DNA of 64,000 bases, from contig NZ_VTEV01000001.1 of assembly GCF_008180725.1 (NCBI RefSeq), positions 651,269-715,268 of the forward strand. The letters run 5' to 3'. This DNA comes from Sutcliffiella horikoshii. GTDB taxonomy: Bacteria > Bacillota > Bacilli > Bacillales > Bacillaceae_I. Position numbers and translations under genes: made by a program. Under the pieces are notes generated by a model. The model saw only the letters and a program-made list of their open reading frames with translations, did not search any database and was not told the origin of the DNA. The stretch's first letter is position 1, and each line of letters starts with the position of its first letter. Positions 50,522 to 59,316 of this stretch are shown piece after piece.

Positions 50522-50965
50522 GTCTTTTTGTTGGGCGTTTAGGCCAAGTTTTTTGATGAGTTGGATGGCTTGTTCTTTTTCTTGTTGGTTAAGGCCGTCG
50601 ACTAGGGTGTGGATGTGTTGTTCGTGTTTTGGGAATATTTCATTCAGTAGTTGTTTTCCCTCATCCGTTATTTGGGCATAAGTTACCCTTCTGTCTTTAG
50701 GACATGCTTTGCGGGCTAAGAGTCCTTTGTTTTCCAATTTATCGACTACATACGTGATGCTGCCACTTGCCAATAAAATCTTTCCGCCGATTTGCTGTAA
50801 GGGTTGTTCTCCTTTGTGGTAGAGAAGTTCTAGCACTGCGAATTCGGTTGGATTCAGATTAAAGCTTTGGATAGATTGGTTCGCTTTGTCATTCAGTGCA
50901 CGAAATGCTCTGGATAGAACGATAAATAATTTCAATGAAGTATCGAGCTCGTGTCTTTCTGCCAT
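50519..50965 (-). CDS. MarR-family transcriptional regulator
   Basis: The 148-residue winged-helix protein has MarR features: a dimerisation helix at each end, recognition part PLQQIGGKILLASGSITYVV and the wing ARKACPKDRRVTYAQITDEG. No Cys is placed as in OhrR (one Cys in the wing only). The start at 50965 has AAAGGA 9 bases away; the ATG at 50974 directly follows that site. A perfect 9-5-9 inverted repeat in its promoter suggests autoregulation. No efflux or stress gene is adjacent in the same direction, so targets are unknown. Confidence 0.9.
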   Translation of the reverse strand: MAERHELDTSLKLFIVLSRAFRALNDKANQSIQSFNLNPTEFAVLELLYHKGEQPLQQIGGKILLASGSITYVVDKLENKGLLARKACPKDRRVTYAQITDEGKQLLNEIFPKHEQHIHTLVDGLNQQEKEQAIQLIKKLGLNAQQKD

Positions 50966-51015
50966 AAAAGTCATTCCTTTTTATAAAATATCTTGAATTA
51001 AAACTAATGGTATAG

Positions 51016-51038
51016 TAATTGACGTCATTCGTCAATTA
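51016..51038. promoter_or_regulatory. Inverted-repeat operator in the marR promoter
   Basis: TAATTGACG-TCATT-CGTCAATTA is a perfect inverted repeat of two 9-base arms with 5-base centre. On the minus strand TTGACG within it can serve as a -35 with TACCAT 17 bases on. Binding here would block the promoter. Autoregulation is inferred. Confidence 0.65.
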
Positions 51039-51076
51039 CAATTCAAGAAAATGTAAAATCCCACACCATTCAAGTA

Positions 51077-52666
51077 TCATTTGTCACCTTCGTCATCTTC
51101 TTTCCAGATAACCTTCCAATTACGATTGATTGTGGCATCAATCACCTTTTCTTCAAGAATAAAGTTAGCAATCAGTTCGGACATATCCATAGGTATATCT
51201 TTTACTACTCGCTTGTCTCGATACATAGTATAGTCACCGCCACCACCAGCACGGTAGTTGTTCATTACCACTTCAAATTCTTGATTTAAGTCCATTTCCT
51301 TCCTATTTCTTTCTAATTTCACTACTCTCTCCCCAATTGGCCTCCTTATGTCCAAAATATATTCAATACCTTCCCACATGTCGTAATTGTAGTGTTGTGG
51401 TTTTGGTGTGGTAAAGGAAGGGTTCACTTCTAACTCTCCACCTTCACCAATCATAAAATAAGAAGCGGATCGTTCAAGCGCATCCTTTATATCTTGACCT
51501 GTAATTTGAATAACCTTCAAAGTATTGGGATAGATATAATTAGAAACAATATCTCTCATGGTTACATTGGCAGGAAATCCTGGAGAGTTATTATGAAAAA
51601 GTGCCGTATTAGAAATCTCCACACCGGATACTTTTGTTTGTACCTTATTGATGAATTCAATTAGTGCGTTATCGCCTAAGCGTAGTTGATGTGCATCTTC
51701 GACCATCATATCACCATTGATTTTCCCCATCGGTGTATCAAGCCATTGTTGGGTGGCTGTTTCATAGTCTTGTATTAATTCGATAACATCCTGATCTGCT
51801 TCCACTTGTTCTATAGATCTTAGCTCCGCTTTCTTATCAACAATCTTCCACATACCTGCTTCTTTTTCAAACACAATAGTTGCTTTACCAATCATCTGGC
51901 CATTGACGCCAGGTTGAAGGACAAGAACATTATTAATATTTGTTGCAATTGTACGGTGCTGATGACCTGTAAGAAGGACATCAATACCGGCTATATTTAG
52001 GCAAATTTCATAGCCTTGATTTTCTCCTGTCAGGTTTTCCGTTATTTCACCAGAAGTAGGATCTTTTTCAAAGCCACCGTGGTAGCTGACAATGAGCAGA
52101 TCAGGCTTTTCTTTTTCCTTAATATAAGAAACCCATTTTTGAGTGGATTTCAATACATCTTCAAACGTTAAGCCCTCTATATTGGCAGGATTTTCCCAAT
52201 TAGGGATGTATTGTGTGGTCACCCCCAAGACAGCCACTTTTGCAGAATCATATTGTTTAATAGTATAAGGCTTTCCTAAAAACGGTTTCCCACTTTGCTC
52301 ATCTAAAATATTTGCACTTAACCAAGGAAATCTTGAAGTTTTGACAGCATGCTTCAACACATCCATTCCATAATTAAACTCATGGTTCCCAACTACTGCA
52401 GCGTCATAATTAAGGTGATTCAACACACGAATCATCGGATTTTCTTCATAAGATTGTTTTTTTACATAGTGATAAGTCAATGGCGTACCTTGAATCAGGT
52501 CTCCATTGTCTATAACTAATACATGTTGTTCCCTAGTTCGTTCTTCTTTTAAGATGGTAGAAACCTTTGCCAAACCAAGTGGTGCATATTTATTATTTCC
52601 ATAACTTAAAGGCATGATGGAGCCATGGATGTCACTTGTTTCTAGTATGGTCAATTTAAGCTTCAA
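51077..52666 (-). CDS. Bifunctional metallophosphatase / 5'-nucleotidase
   Basis: The 529-residue enzyme has the calcineurin-like metallophosphatase motifs ETSDIHGSIMP (DxH), DNGDLIQGTPL (GD), VVGNHEFNYG (GNHE) and LTGHQHRTI (GHxH). The C-terminal 5'-nucleotidase domain includes DNALIEFINKV and NYRAGGGGDY. No signal peptide exists, so it would act in the cytoplasm. The start is TTG at 52666, with a perfect AAAGGAGG 8 bases away; an upstream ATG at 52720 has none. It lies directly after two phnE genes in the same direction, suggesting hydrolysis of imported phosphate esters or cyclic nucleotides. Confidence 0.9.
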   Translation of the reverse strand: MKLKLTILETSDIHGSIMPLSYGNNKYAPLGLAKVSTILKEERTREQHVLVIDNGDLIQGTPLTYHYVKKQSYEENPMIRVLNHLNYDAAVVGNHEFNYGMDVLKHAVKTSRFPWLSANILDEQSGKPFLGKPYTIKQYDSAKVAVLGVTTQYIPNWENPANIEGLTFEDVLKSTQKWVSYIKEKEKPDLLIVSYHGGFEKDPTSGEITENLTGENQGYEICLNIAGIDVLLTGHQHRTIATNINNVLVLQPGVNGQMIGKATIVFEKEAGMWKIVDKKAELRSIEQVEADQDVIELIQDYETATQQWLDTPMGKINGDMMVEDAHQLRLGDNALIEFINKVQTKVSGVEISNTALFHNNSPGFPANVTMRDIVSNYIYPNTLKVIQITGQDIKDALERSASYFMIGEGGELEVNPSFTTPKPQHYNYDMWEGIEYILDIRRPIGERVVKLERNRKEMDLNQEFEVVMNNYRAGGGGDYTMYRDKRVVKDIPMDMSELIANFILEEKVIDATINRNWKVIWKEDDEGDK

Positions 52667-52708
52667 AAAAGATGCCTCCTTTACCTCATTTTTTAAAAAA
52701 TGAAAGAT

Positions 52709-52735
52709 AGGGTCGATCAATATATGATCAACCCT
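52709..52735 (-). terminator. Hairpin between phnE and the nucleotidase gene
   Basis: On the minus strand AGGGTTGATCA and TGATCGACCCT pair around TATAT. The following sequence TCTTTCATTTTTT is only partly T-rich. It may be a weak terminator or an mRNA-processing hairpin that lowers expression of the nucleotidase. Confidence 0.5.
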
Positions 52736-52747
52736 AAGTAATTGAGA

Positions 52748-53545
52748 TTATACGATTCTTTTACGAATGGATGCAGATAGAAAGTCTATGATGGTAACCA
52801 CCACGATGATGACCAAAAGAATCAGTCCCATCTCTTCCCAATTCCGATTCATTTGTGCGAACTGGATGAGTGTCCCGATACCTCCAGCACCTACGATACC
52901 AAGTATCGTAGAAGCACGAACATCAATTTCAAATCGGTAAATGGCATAGGATAAGAATTCTGGAATGATTTGCGGTATCACACCATGGAACAATATTTGG
53001 ACTTTATTTGCCCCGCTTGCTTCCATTGCTTCCACAATGTTCATATCAATCGATTCCAATACTTCCGAATACAATTTTCCCAGCATTCCTGTAGACCCAA
53101 TCGCAATCGCCAATACCCCGGCAAAAGGATTCGGCCCTACTGCTACAACAAACAAAATGGCCAGTATTAGATCTGGAAATGCTCGAATTCCACTAAGGAT
53201 CCATTTCCCAAATGTGGTCAACACTTTACTTTTTGTCATATTCTGAGCTGCCAAAAATCCTAATGGAATAGCAATGATAGCTGCCATTAAAGAACCGGCA
53301 AAGGCAATGTATAAAGTTTCTACCATCGCTGTCCAAACTTTCCCTAAGGAAGTCCATTCTGGATTGAACAATTTAGGAATAACACGTTGGAAGTTATTCA
53401 CCATTCTGTCAAAAGCTCGTCCCCAGTCAATATCTATTCCTGTAAAGGTCCAAATGTACATAACGGTAAGAAAAAGGAATATTCCCCAATTCTTAACCGT
53501 CTTCCAACCAGATTTTTTCTTTTTGGGAGGTAATACAAGTTCCAT
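52748..53545 (-). CDS. phnE: Phosphonate-type ABC transporter permease 2
   Basis: The 265-residue membrane protein has about six spans and the permease EAA-type loop in the order AMEASGANKVQILFHGVIPQ and IIPEFLSYAIYRFEIDVRAS, with FVAVGPNPFAGVLAIAIGSTG upstream. It pairs with the preceding phnE to form the channel. The ATG at 53545 overlaps the stop of phnE1 (TAATG). Paralogous to its neighbour. Substrate is a phosphonate, phosphite or phosphate ester by family. Confidence 0.93.
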   Translation of the reverse strand: MELVLPPKKKKSGWKTVKNWGIFLFLTVMYIWTFTGIDIDWGRAFDRMVNNFQRVIPKLFNPEWTSLGKVWTAMVETLYIAFAGSLMAAIIAIPLGFLAAQNMTKSKVLTTFGKWILSGIRAFPDLILAILFVVAVGPNPFAGVLAIAIGSTGMLGKLYSEVLESIDMNIVEAMEASGANKVQILFHGVIPQIIPEFLSYAIYRFEIDVRASTILGIVGAGGIGTLIQFAQMNRNWEEMGLILLVIIVVVTIIDFLSASIRKRIV

Positions 53546-54363
53546 TAAACAATCGCCTCCCTGATTTTAGTTGAGATGTATTCAATAGCTACGACAAGAA
53601 CGAAAATCACAAGAATGATTAACATTGCGTTTGGATAATTGTAAAACTTAAGCTGTTGACTCAACACTATACCAATTCCCCCTGCTCCTACTAAACCTAG
53701 GACAACAGAGGCACGAATATTGATTTCAAATACATACAGTACAAAAGAAACAAATTGAGGCAACACTTGCGGGATAAGTGCAAAAGAGATTTTTTGCAAT
53801 GTGTTTGCTCCAGATGCACTCATTGCTTCCATTGGGTTCATATCAACTGACTCGATTGTTTCACTGATTAACTTTGCTAAAATTCCTAATGAAAAAATAA
53901 TAAGTGCTAAAATACCAGGTAAAACACCGATTCCAAATAAACCAACGAAAATAACAGCAAGAACCAAGTCTGGAATTGTACGCAAAATATTTAAGATGGA
54001 GCGAACAAACGTATAAACAAATTTATTGGATGTTACATTTTGTGCCGCTAATAAACTCATTGGAATGCAAAGAAAGGCTGCAACTGTTGTTGCAATGATG
54101 GCCATCTGAATGGTTACTGCCAATGGCTCGATAATATGGATAAAAACATTGAAATTTGGTGGGAAAAACTTTACGACTACTCGACCCATATTGGGTATTC
54201 CGTCGAGCAAGTCCCCTATTGTTGCACCCGTTTTAACAGTGCTAAGTATATAGAATCCTATTACAGCAGCAAAAATTATGGAAATTCTGGCTTTCGTTTT
54301 GGCAGGTAGAAGGGATGGTGCGTATTTTTTGTCCTCTAACTTCACTTGTTCCTCTAACTTCAC
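53545..54363 (-). CDS. phnE: Phosphonate-type ABC transporter permease 1
   Basis: The 272-residue membrane protein has about six spans and the family's AMSASGANTLQKISFALIPQ loop and VSFVLYVFEINIRASVVLG. It starts with GTG at 54363, preceded by GGAGGTG at 7 bases, and overlaps the phnC stop as GTGA. A basic, hydrophilic N-terminal tail of about 25 residues precedes the first span. Works with phnE2, PhnC and PhnD. Confidence 0.93.
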   Translation of the reverse strand: MKLEEQVKLEDKKYAPSLLPAKTKARISIIFAAVIGFYILSTVKTGATIGDLLDGIPNMGRVVVKFFPPNFNVFIHIIEPLAVTIQMAIIATTVAAFLCIPMSLLAAQNVTSNKFVYTFVRSILNILRTIPDLVLAVIFVGLFGIGVLPGILALIIFSLGILAKLISETIESVDMNPMEAMSASGANTLQKISFALIPQVLPQFVSFVLYVFEINIRASVVLGLVGAGGIGIVLSQQLKFYNYPNAMLIILVIFVLVVAIEYISTKIREAIV

Positions 54364-55133
54364 TGTTCGACACCTCCGCGCAAATCGTCTTCACGAATTG
54401 CACGCCCATAGATTTGTTCGAACGTTTTCTCGGACACTTCCGATACTGGGCCGTCGAATACTACCTCGCCTGCTCTCATTCCAATTATCCGATCTGCATA
54501 CTCCATCGCCATATCAATAAAGTGAAGGTTCACAATAGTGGTGATCTTATCTTCTTTATTGATCTTCTTTAAGTATGTCATAACCTGATGAGATGTTGGT
54601 GGGTCTAAGGAAGCAACTGGCTCATCAGCTAAAATGTATCTAGGCTTTTGTGTCAACACGCGTGCAATGCTTACACGTTGCTGTTGACCCCCACTTAGTT
54701 CATCGGCACGGTTATATAGTTTTTCTTCTATATTTACTCGCTTTAGGCTTTCATAAGCTAGTGCAAGATCTTCTTTTTTGAATAAATTAAAGGTGGAACG
54801 GAGTGTTCCTGTATATCCTAAGCGACCGGCAAGTACATTTTTCAAAACATTCGATCTTTTTACAAGATTGTAGTTCTGAAAAATCATCCCCACCTTAGTT
54901 CGTAATTTTCTCAAGTCATTGTTTCGATAAGTCAAAATATTTTCATTGTCTACATTTAGCTCTCCATCTGTTGGAGTAACCAGTCTGTTAATGCTTCTTA
55001 TAAAAGTAGATTTCCCGGCACCAGACAAACCTACAATAACGACAAATTCGCCCTCATTAATGGTTACATTTATGTTCTTCAACCCTTGTGTTCCATTTGG
55101 ATAAACCAAGGAAACATCTTTGAACTGTATCAT
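54360..55133 (-). CDS. phnC: Phosphonate ABC transporter ATPase
   Basis: The 257-residue ATPase has Walker A VGLSGAGKST, Q-loop MIFQNYNLV, signature ELSGGQQQRVSIARVL and Walker B YILADEPVASLD, followed by NLHFIDMAMEYADRIIG with the switch His. It powers the PhnE permeases. GAGGGGG lies before the ATG. A hairpin separates it from phnD, so the binding protein is probably made in excess. Confidence 0.95.
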   Translation of the reverse strand: MIQFKDVSLVYPNGTQGLKNINVTINEGEFVVIVGLSGAGKSTFIRSINRLVTPTDGELNVDNENILTYRNNDLRKLRTKVGMIFQNYNLVKRSNVLKNVLAGRLGYTGTLRSTFNLFKKEDLALAYESLKRVNIEEKLYNRADELSGGQQQRVSIARVLTQKPRYILADEPVASLDPPTSHQVMTYLKKINKEDKITTIVNLHFIDMAMEYADRIIGMRAGEVVFDGPVSEVSEKTFEQIYGRAIREDDLRGGVEQ

Positions 55134-55170
55134 GTTGAAACCCCCTCAATTCATAACATACACAACAAAA

Positions 55171-55192
55171 TAGGGGAAGCAACCTCCCCCTA
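55171..55192 (-). terminator. Attenuating hairpin between phnD and phnC
   Basis: On the minus strand TAGGGG and CCCCTA arms enclose GAGGTTGCTT and are followed by TTTTG. The short T-tract suggests partial termination, a common way to make more binding protein than membrane components. Confidence 0.5.
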
Positions 55193-55211
55193 GATTGCAA
55201 ATCATATAAAA

Positions 55212-56156
55212 TTAGAAAGAAATGGAATCCTTGAATTTCTCATAAGTTTCCTTTACAACTTTATACTCTTCATCAGTAGCTTCACTGATTTCATCCCAGC
55301 TGTATACTTCGTTCATGATTTTGATCATGTCTTCATCTTCATTGAAAGATAGGAATGTATCTTTAATCTTTTGTACTAATTCATCATCTAGTTCTTTTGT
55401 TACAGAAATTGTATCGTTAGGAATTTCCTCTGTGTAACCAATAACTTTTGTTTTTTCCATAATGTCTGGATATTCTTCTTCTAATCCAGTACGAACATCT
55501 TCGAAAGTTGTTGCAACATCAGCATCACCTTCGTATACAGCGATTGCAGCTGTGTCATGTGCACCTGATTGTACAGTGTCACTGAAAAAAGTAGTTTGTA
55601 AATCTTGTGCACTAGCAATGTCAAACTCGTCCATCAATTGAGATGCAGGGAATAGGAATCCAGATGTAGAAGCTGCATCAGGGTATGCCCAAATTTTGCC
55701 CTCAAGGTCAGCAAGTGATTCAATACCAGAATCCGCTCTAACGATGTACTGAGCTTTGTATGTACCACTACCATATCTGATAGACTTTAAGATTACTTCT
55801 GCACCATATTGCTCATTAGCCAATACATAACCGAACGCAGGAATAAATCCAACATGTACTTCATTTGATCCCATTGCTTCAATTAGAGCAGTATAGTCAG
55901 TCATAACTCGACCTTCCACTTCAATACCAAGCTCTTCTCCTATACGATCTGCCAATGGCGCTACCGTGTCAGCAATAGTGTCTGATTCTTGAGATGGTAC
56001 AAATCCCATAACAATTTTTTCAGGTGTGATTTGCTCTCCACCAGTTGCAGAGTCTGAGTTAGAGTTTGTGTTTTCTCCACTAGAGTTGTTACTGCCACAT
56101 GCAGCCAGGCTGATTGCAAGAATAGCAACCAAAAAGATTGATAAAAACTTCTTCAT
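55212..56156 (-). CDS. phnD: Phosphonate/phosphate-ester-binding lipoprotein
   Basis: The 314-residue periplasmic-type binding protein has a lipobox (LAISLAACGSN), a Ser/Asn/Gly-rich linker and the PhnD fold. KIVMGFVPSQESDTIADTVA and MGSNEVHVGFIPAFGYVLA mark ligand-site loops. AYPDAASTSGFLFPAS and SGAHDTAAIAVYEGDADVAT are typical of PhnD/PtxB-type proteins. It is anchored outside the membrane and delivers substrate to PhnE. AGGGGGA lies before the ATG. First gene of phnD-C-E-E, with the nucleotidase last. Confidence 0.95.
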   Translation of the reverse strand: MKKFLSIFLVAILAISLAACGSNNSSGENTNSNSDSATGGEQITPEKIVMGFVPSQESDTIADTVAPLADRIGEELGIEVEGRVMTDYTALIEAMGSNEVHVGFIPAFGYVLANEQYGAEVILKSIRYGSGTYKAQYIVRADSGIESLADLEGKIWAYPDAASTSGFLFPASQLMDEFDIASAQDLQTTFFSDTVQSGAHDTAAIAVYEGDADVATTFEDVRTGLEEEYPDIMEKTKVIGYTEEIPNDTISVTKELDDELVQKIKDTFLSFNEDEDMIKIMNEVYSWDEISEATDEEYKVVKETYEKFKDSISF

Positions 56157-56548
56157 GTTTCTTTTTCCCCCTAAGAAATTATGATTGTGTTTCTCTCACA
56201 TTTAAAAGTATAACGAACTAAAGTTGGATAGGGCTACAATTTTTTCAGTTTTTTTACAAAATGTTAAAAATATTTACTTTTTATTGCATTATTCGTGTTC
56301 AAACAACGTTTTCTTCATATAAAATTTACAATAAACTATTATAATCGATAAATTTTTCTCATTTTTTATAAAAAATTAGATATAGTTGTCTGATGATAGA
56401 TGAGAGACGTCCTGTCAGGTCTATAGTGTGATTTGTTTAAATCGCCTTACTTTGTATATAAAAAAATTATTGGTACAATATGCTTAGTACATAAAAAAGG
56501 AAAGTTCTCCATTAGAGAACTTCCTGATAAAGACTGGAAAGGAAATAT
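56157..56548. other. Divergent promoter region between phnD and the ZIP transporter gene
   Basis: On the minus strand TATACT (in GTTATACTTTTAAATG) lies about 50 bases before phnD without a good -35, as expected for an activator-dependent promoter. TTTTTAACATTTTG upstream is only a weak PhoP-box candidate. On the plus strand TTGTAT (56452-56457) and TACAAT (56474-56479) could drive the ZIP gene. A hairpin, GGAAAGTTCTC / GAGAACTTCC, lies at 56499-56524 in the ZIP leader; on the minus strand it is followed by TTTTTT. No gene is present. Confidence 0.5.
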
Positions 56549-57283
56549 ATGATGTCAGATGTAATAATAGGAAGTGTATTGGCTGCTATGTCCACAGGCT
56601 TAGGTGCCTTGCCAATTTTATTTTTGAATAACACATTGACTCACAGATGGAGAGATAACCTTCTTGCATTTACAGCTGGAATCATGATGGCTGCAGCGAC
56701 GATGAGTTTAATACCGGAGGCTCTTTCATATGGTGGTTTTGTTCCATTAGGAATTGGGTTGCTTTTAGGTGTCATTACGTTGACTCTTTTAGAAAGGTCT
56801 ATTCCTCATATAGATTTGGAGCATAATCGAAAGGGAATCGCTTTTGATCAAAAAGCAATGCTGATTGTAGCAGCGATAACGCTGCACAATATACCAGAGG
56901 GACTTTCTGTTGGGGTAAGCTATGCATCAGATGCAGCAGACACCGGAAATTTAATTGCATTTGCGATTGGGTTACAAAATGCACCAGAAGGTTTTTTGGT
57001 GGCTTTATTCTTAATAAATCAGAGGATAACAAAACTGAAAGCTTTTATGGTTGCAACTCTAACCGGGGCTGTCGAGATACCAATGGCTTTATTAGGATTC
57101 TATCTCACTTCAGTTGTATCCTCCCTTGTCCCATATGGACTTGCTTTTGCAGCAGGAGCGATGCTTTATATCATCTATAAAGAATTGATTCCTGAAAGTC
57201 ATGGTGATGGGAATGAAACAACATCCACCTATTCTTTCATCATTGGATTACTATTCATGATTTTTCTAACACAGATATTCTAG
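56549..57283 (+). CDS. ZIP-family divalent metal transporter
   Basis: The 244-residue membrane protein has about eight spans with the ZIP metal-binding helices: TLHNIPEGLSVGVSYA (span 4, HNxPEG) and IGLQNAPEGFLVALFL (span 5), in which one HxxxE His is Asn. It begins MMSDVIIGSVLAAMSTGLGA. ZIP proteins import Zn, Fe or Mn. AAAGGA lies 6-7 bases before the ATG. Its leader carries a hairpin and the gene ends in a clean terminator, so it is expressed alone and possibly regulated in the leader. Confidence 0.92.
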   Translation: MMSDVIIGSVLAAMSTGLGALPILFLNNTLTHRWRDNLLAFTAGIMMAAATMSLIPEALSYGGFVPLGIGLLLGVITLTLLERSIPHIDLEHNRKGIAFDQKAMLIVAAITLHNIPEGLSVGVSYASDAADTGNLIAFAIGLQNAPEGFLVALFLINQRITKLKAFMVATLTGAVEIPMALLGFYLTSVVSSLVPYGLAFAAGAMLYIIYKELIPESHGDGNETTSTYSFIIGLLFMIFLTQIF

Positions 57284-57306
57284 CCGTCCCTTTAGGACGG
57301 TTTTTT
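57284..57306 (+). terminator. Terminator of the ZIP gene
   Basis: CCGTCC and GGACGG flank a CTTTA loop, followed by TTTTTT. Confidence 0.9.
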
Positions 57307-57316
57307 CTATGCAACA

Positions 57317-57490
57317 TTATTTTTTCTCATATATTATTTCTTGGTATTTGTAAATCAACTTATCTAAATCCTGGCTACATTTGACCGTTTGCTCACTTAT
57401 ATAACCAGTCTTGTTGGCCACTGCTATCATCGTATCTCTTTTTTCTTTAATAAGTAATAACAGTTGATCTACATACCCTTCATAAGACAT
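57317..57490 (-). CDS. Spo0E-like phosphatase, second copy
   Basis: The 57-residue protein shows the Spo0E pattern: DQLLLLIKEKRDTMIAVANK in the first helix, a Gly turn (TGYIS) and CSQDLDKLIYKYQ with the SQDLD motif. The open frame continues upstream to 57586, but AAGGGG lies 8 bases before the ATG at 57490, which also fits the family's length. It lies convergent to the ZIP gene. As with the copy at 14610, removal of phosphate from Spo0A is the expected role. Confidence 0.85.
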   Translation of the reverse strand: MSYEGYVDQLLLLIKEKRDTMIAVANKTGYISEQTVKCSQDLDKLIYKYQEIIYEKK

Positions 57491-57722
57491 GCGACTCGCC
57501 CCTTCTCCATCAAATTCCACATTAGAAATTATTACAATAATTTCTATAATTGTAAATAGAATCGCAAAGTTAGACATTTTTTTCATAGAATTTATTTTTA
57601 ATCATATGTAAAAAATAGGACAAAGTAACTAGAGAGAGTAGCGTTTGATTCACTTCTTTCCATTTACCTATGCAAATTTTGTCGAATCAAAAAAATACAT
57701 AATTAGACAAGCAGGTGCAAAA

Positions 57723-58496
57723 ATGAAAGTGATAGTAGTTATCATGTTGAGTAGTATGTTTATCTTTAGTTTCCCTTCTATTAATCCTTCTGCCGAAGAA
57801 CTCCCTAGCAATAAAGTGGCCATTGTTATTGATGATTTTGGCAATAACATGAAAGGTACCGAGGAAATCCTCCATTTACCAGTACCGTTGACTGTAGCAG
57901 TCATGCCTTTTCTTTCTACCACCAAAGAAGACGCTGAACTGGCCCATCAATTAGGCCACGAAGTGATCCTTCACCTTCCCATGGAACCATTGAAAGGCAA
58001 GAGAAGCTGGCTAGGACCAGGTGCCATTACCTCCAATCTATCTGATGAAGAAATTTATAAAAGAGTAAATGACGCCATTGATTCTGTTCCTTACGCGGTA
58101 GGAATTAATAACCATATGGGATCTAAAATCACTGCCGATAAGCGAATTATGAAAATTATTCTAGGGATCTGTAAAGAACGAAATCTATACTATTTAGATA
58201 GTAAAACAACCAAAAAGAGTGTGGTGTCAGAATTAGCAACAGAGTTGGGGGTTCCTTTTTTAGAGAATGAATTATTCTTTGACGAAGTCTACACCACTAC
58301 CCATATTGTCAAACAAACGAATCAGCTCATTAAAAAAACGGAAGTGGATGATTCGATCATAGCCATTGGCCATGTTGGAATTGTAGGGGAAAAGACAGCA
58401 AGTGTCCTAAAACAATATATCCCTAAACTGCAAGAAAAAGCGGAAATTGTGACATTGTCAAACATCCTAGTTGATAAAGAAATCTTAATGCATTAA
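57723..58496 (+). CDS. Divergent polysaccharide deacetylase (YibQ type)
   Basis: The 257-residue protein has a signal peptide (MKVIVVIMLSSMFIFSFPSI, then NPSAEE). The divergent deacetylase domain has VAIVIDDFGNNMKGTEE (two Asp), TVAVMPFL, LGHEVILHLPMEP and VGINNHMGSKITAD. Its carboxy-half motif is YLDSKTTKKSV. The family is related to NodB deacetylases and is secreted; its substrate is unknown. The frame starts upstream at 57645, but AGGTG lies 5 bases before the ATG at 57723, which begins the signal peptide directly. A terminator follows. Confidence 0.87.
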   Translation: MKVIVVIMLSSMFIFSFPSINPSAEELPSNKVAIVIDDFGNNMKGTEEILHLPVPLTVAVMPFLSTTKEDAELAHQLGHEVILHLPMEPLKGKRSWLGPGAITSNLSDEEIYKRVNDAIDSVPYAVGINNHMGSKITADKRIMKIILGICKERNLYYLDSKTTKKSVVSELATELGVPFLENELFFDEVYTTTHIVKQTNQLIKKTEVDDSIIAIGHVGIVGEKTASVLKQYIPKLQEKAEIVTLSNILVDKEILMH

Positions 58497-58514
58497 AAGA
58501 AATCAACGAACAAA

Positions 58515-58542
58515 GAGCAGCCTCCGAATTTTGGGGCTGCTC
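58515..58542. terminator. Terminator shared by convergent genes
   Basis: AGAGCAGCC and GGCTGCTCT pair around TCCGAATTTTG; T-rich tracts follow on the plus strand and, less strongly, on the minus strand. Confidence 0.75.
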
Positions 58543-58548
58543 TCATCT

Positions 58549-59187
58549 TTATTTTTGCACATCAATTTGATCGACATGTGTTACTCGGAATTCTTTTTCT
58601 CCGAGTTTCTTCACTAATTTGTTTACCTTTTCTTGCGGCAATTCAGCTGGTAAATTGACAATGATCCTACGTAAATATTTTTCTCCATTGTCTAGTGTGA
58701 GCATTCCGTCGATATTAATGTCCTTTAACATGGAAACAAGGTCCTTGATTGCCCCTTTATGTTCAATCGTAGCGATAGTAAGCGTGTAGCCACCTGTTTT
58801 CATTCCAAATGAATCAGCTAGGACATCCATGACGTTGGCATGCGTCAGTATCCCAAGAAACTCATTTTCCTCATTTAGCACTGCGATAAAAGGCAGTCGC
58901 TTAATCGTGAAAAATGCTTTGAAGAATGAATCTTCCTCAAAAATAAAAGCATCTTGGTTTTTGATCAGTACTTCTACTGAATCATCGGGGCTACCTTTTT
59001 GTTCGTATAGATAATCCAGTAAGTGCACTTTGTAGACTAGCCCTAAAAATGTATTCCCATCATTAGAAAGAATAGGTATACATCTGTAGCCTGTATCCTT
59101 GATTTTTTCATAAGCTTGTTTAATTGTGTAAGTTGGTTCACAGAACTCTACATCATGCTTTGGCACAAAATTGTAACGAACCTTCAT
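58549..59187 (-). CDS. CBS-domain pair plus ACT-like domain protein (CbpA-like)
   Basis: The 212-residue protein has two CBS motifs. The first contains KQAYEKIKDTGYRCIPILSN and LGLVYKVHLLDYLYE; the second contains KRLPFIAVLNEENEFLGILT and ANVMDVLADSF. An ACT-like domain follows from about residue 135 (GYTLTIATIEHKGAIKDLVS). This order matches CbpA-type cyclic-di-AMP-binding proteins of Listeria, so it may sense c-di-AMP or adenine nucleotides. The start at 59187 has AAGGAG at 8 bases; the GTG at 59196 lies in that site. No potassium transporter gene is nearby. Confidence 0.83.
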   Translation of the reverse strand: MKVRYNFVPKHDVEFCEPTYTIKQAYEKIKDTGYRCIPILSNDGNTFLGLVYKVHLLDYLYEQKGSPDDSVEVLIKNQDAFIFEEDSFFKAFFTIKRLPFIAVLNEENEFLGILTHANVMDVLADSFGMKTGGYTLTIATIEHKGAIKDLVSMLKDINIDGMLTLDNGEKYLRRIIVNLPAELPQEKVNKLVKKLGEKEFRVTHVDQIDVQK

Positions 59188-59316
59188 ATCTCTCACTCCT
59201 TAGGCAAGTTCTCTCTAGAATATGTATGTTATAAAACTATTATAACAGTAGCATAATCGTCTTCTAAGGTAAAGAAAATTCATAATATTAACGCAACTTC
59301 TTTACATTTTATTAAA

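Noticed and set aside
56157-56300. PhoP box upstream of phnD
   Set aside because: Only one TTAACA-like hexamer with a poor second copy is visible; Pho control is plausible but not supported by sequence.
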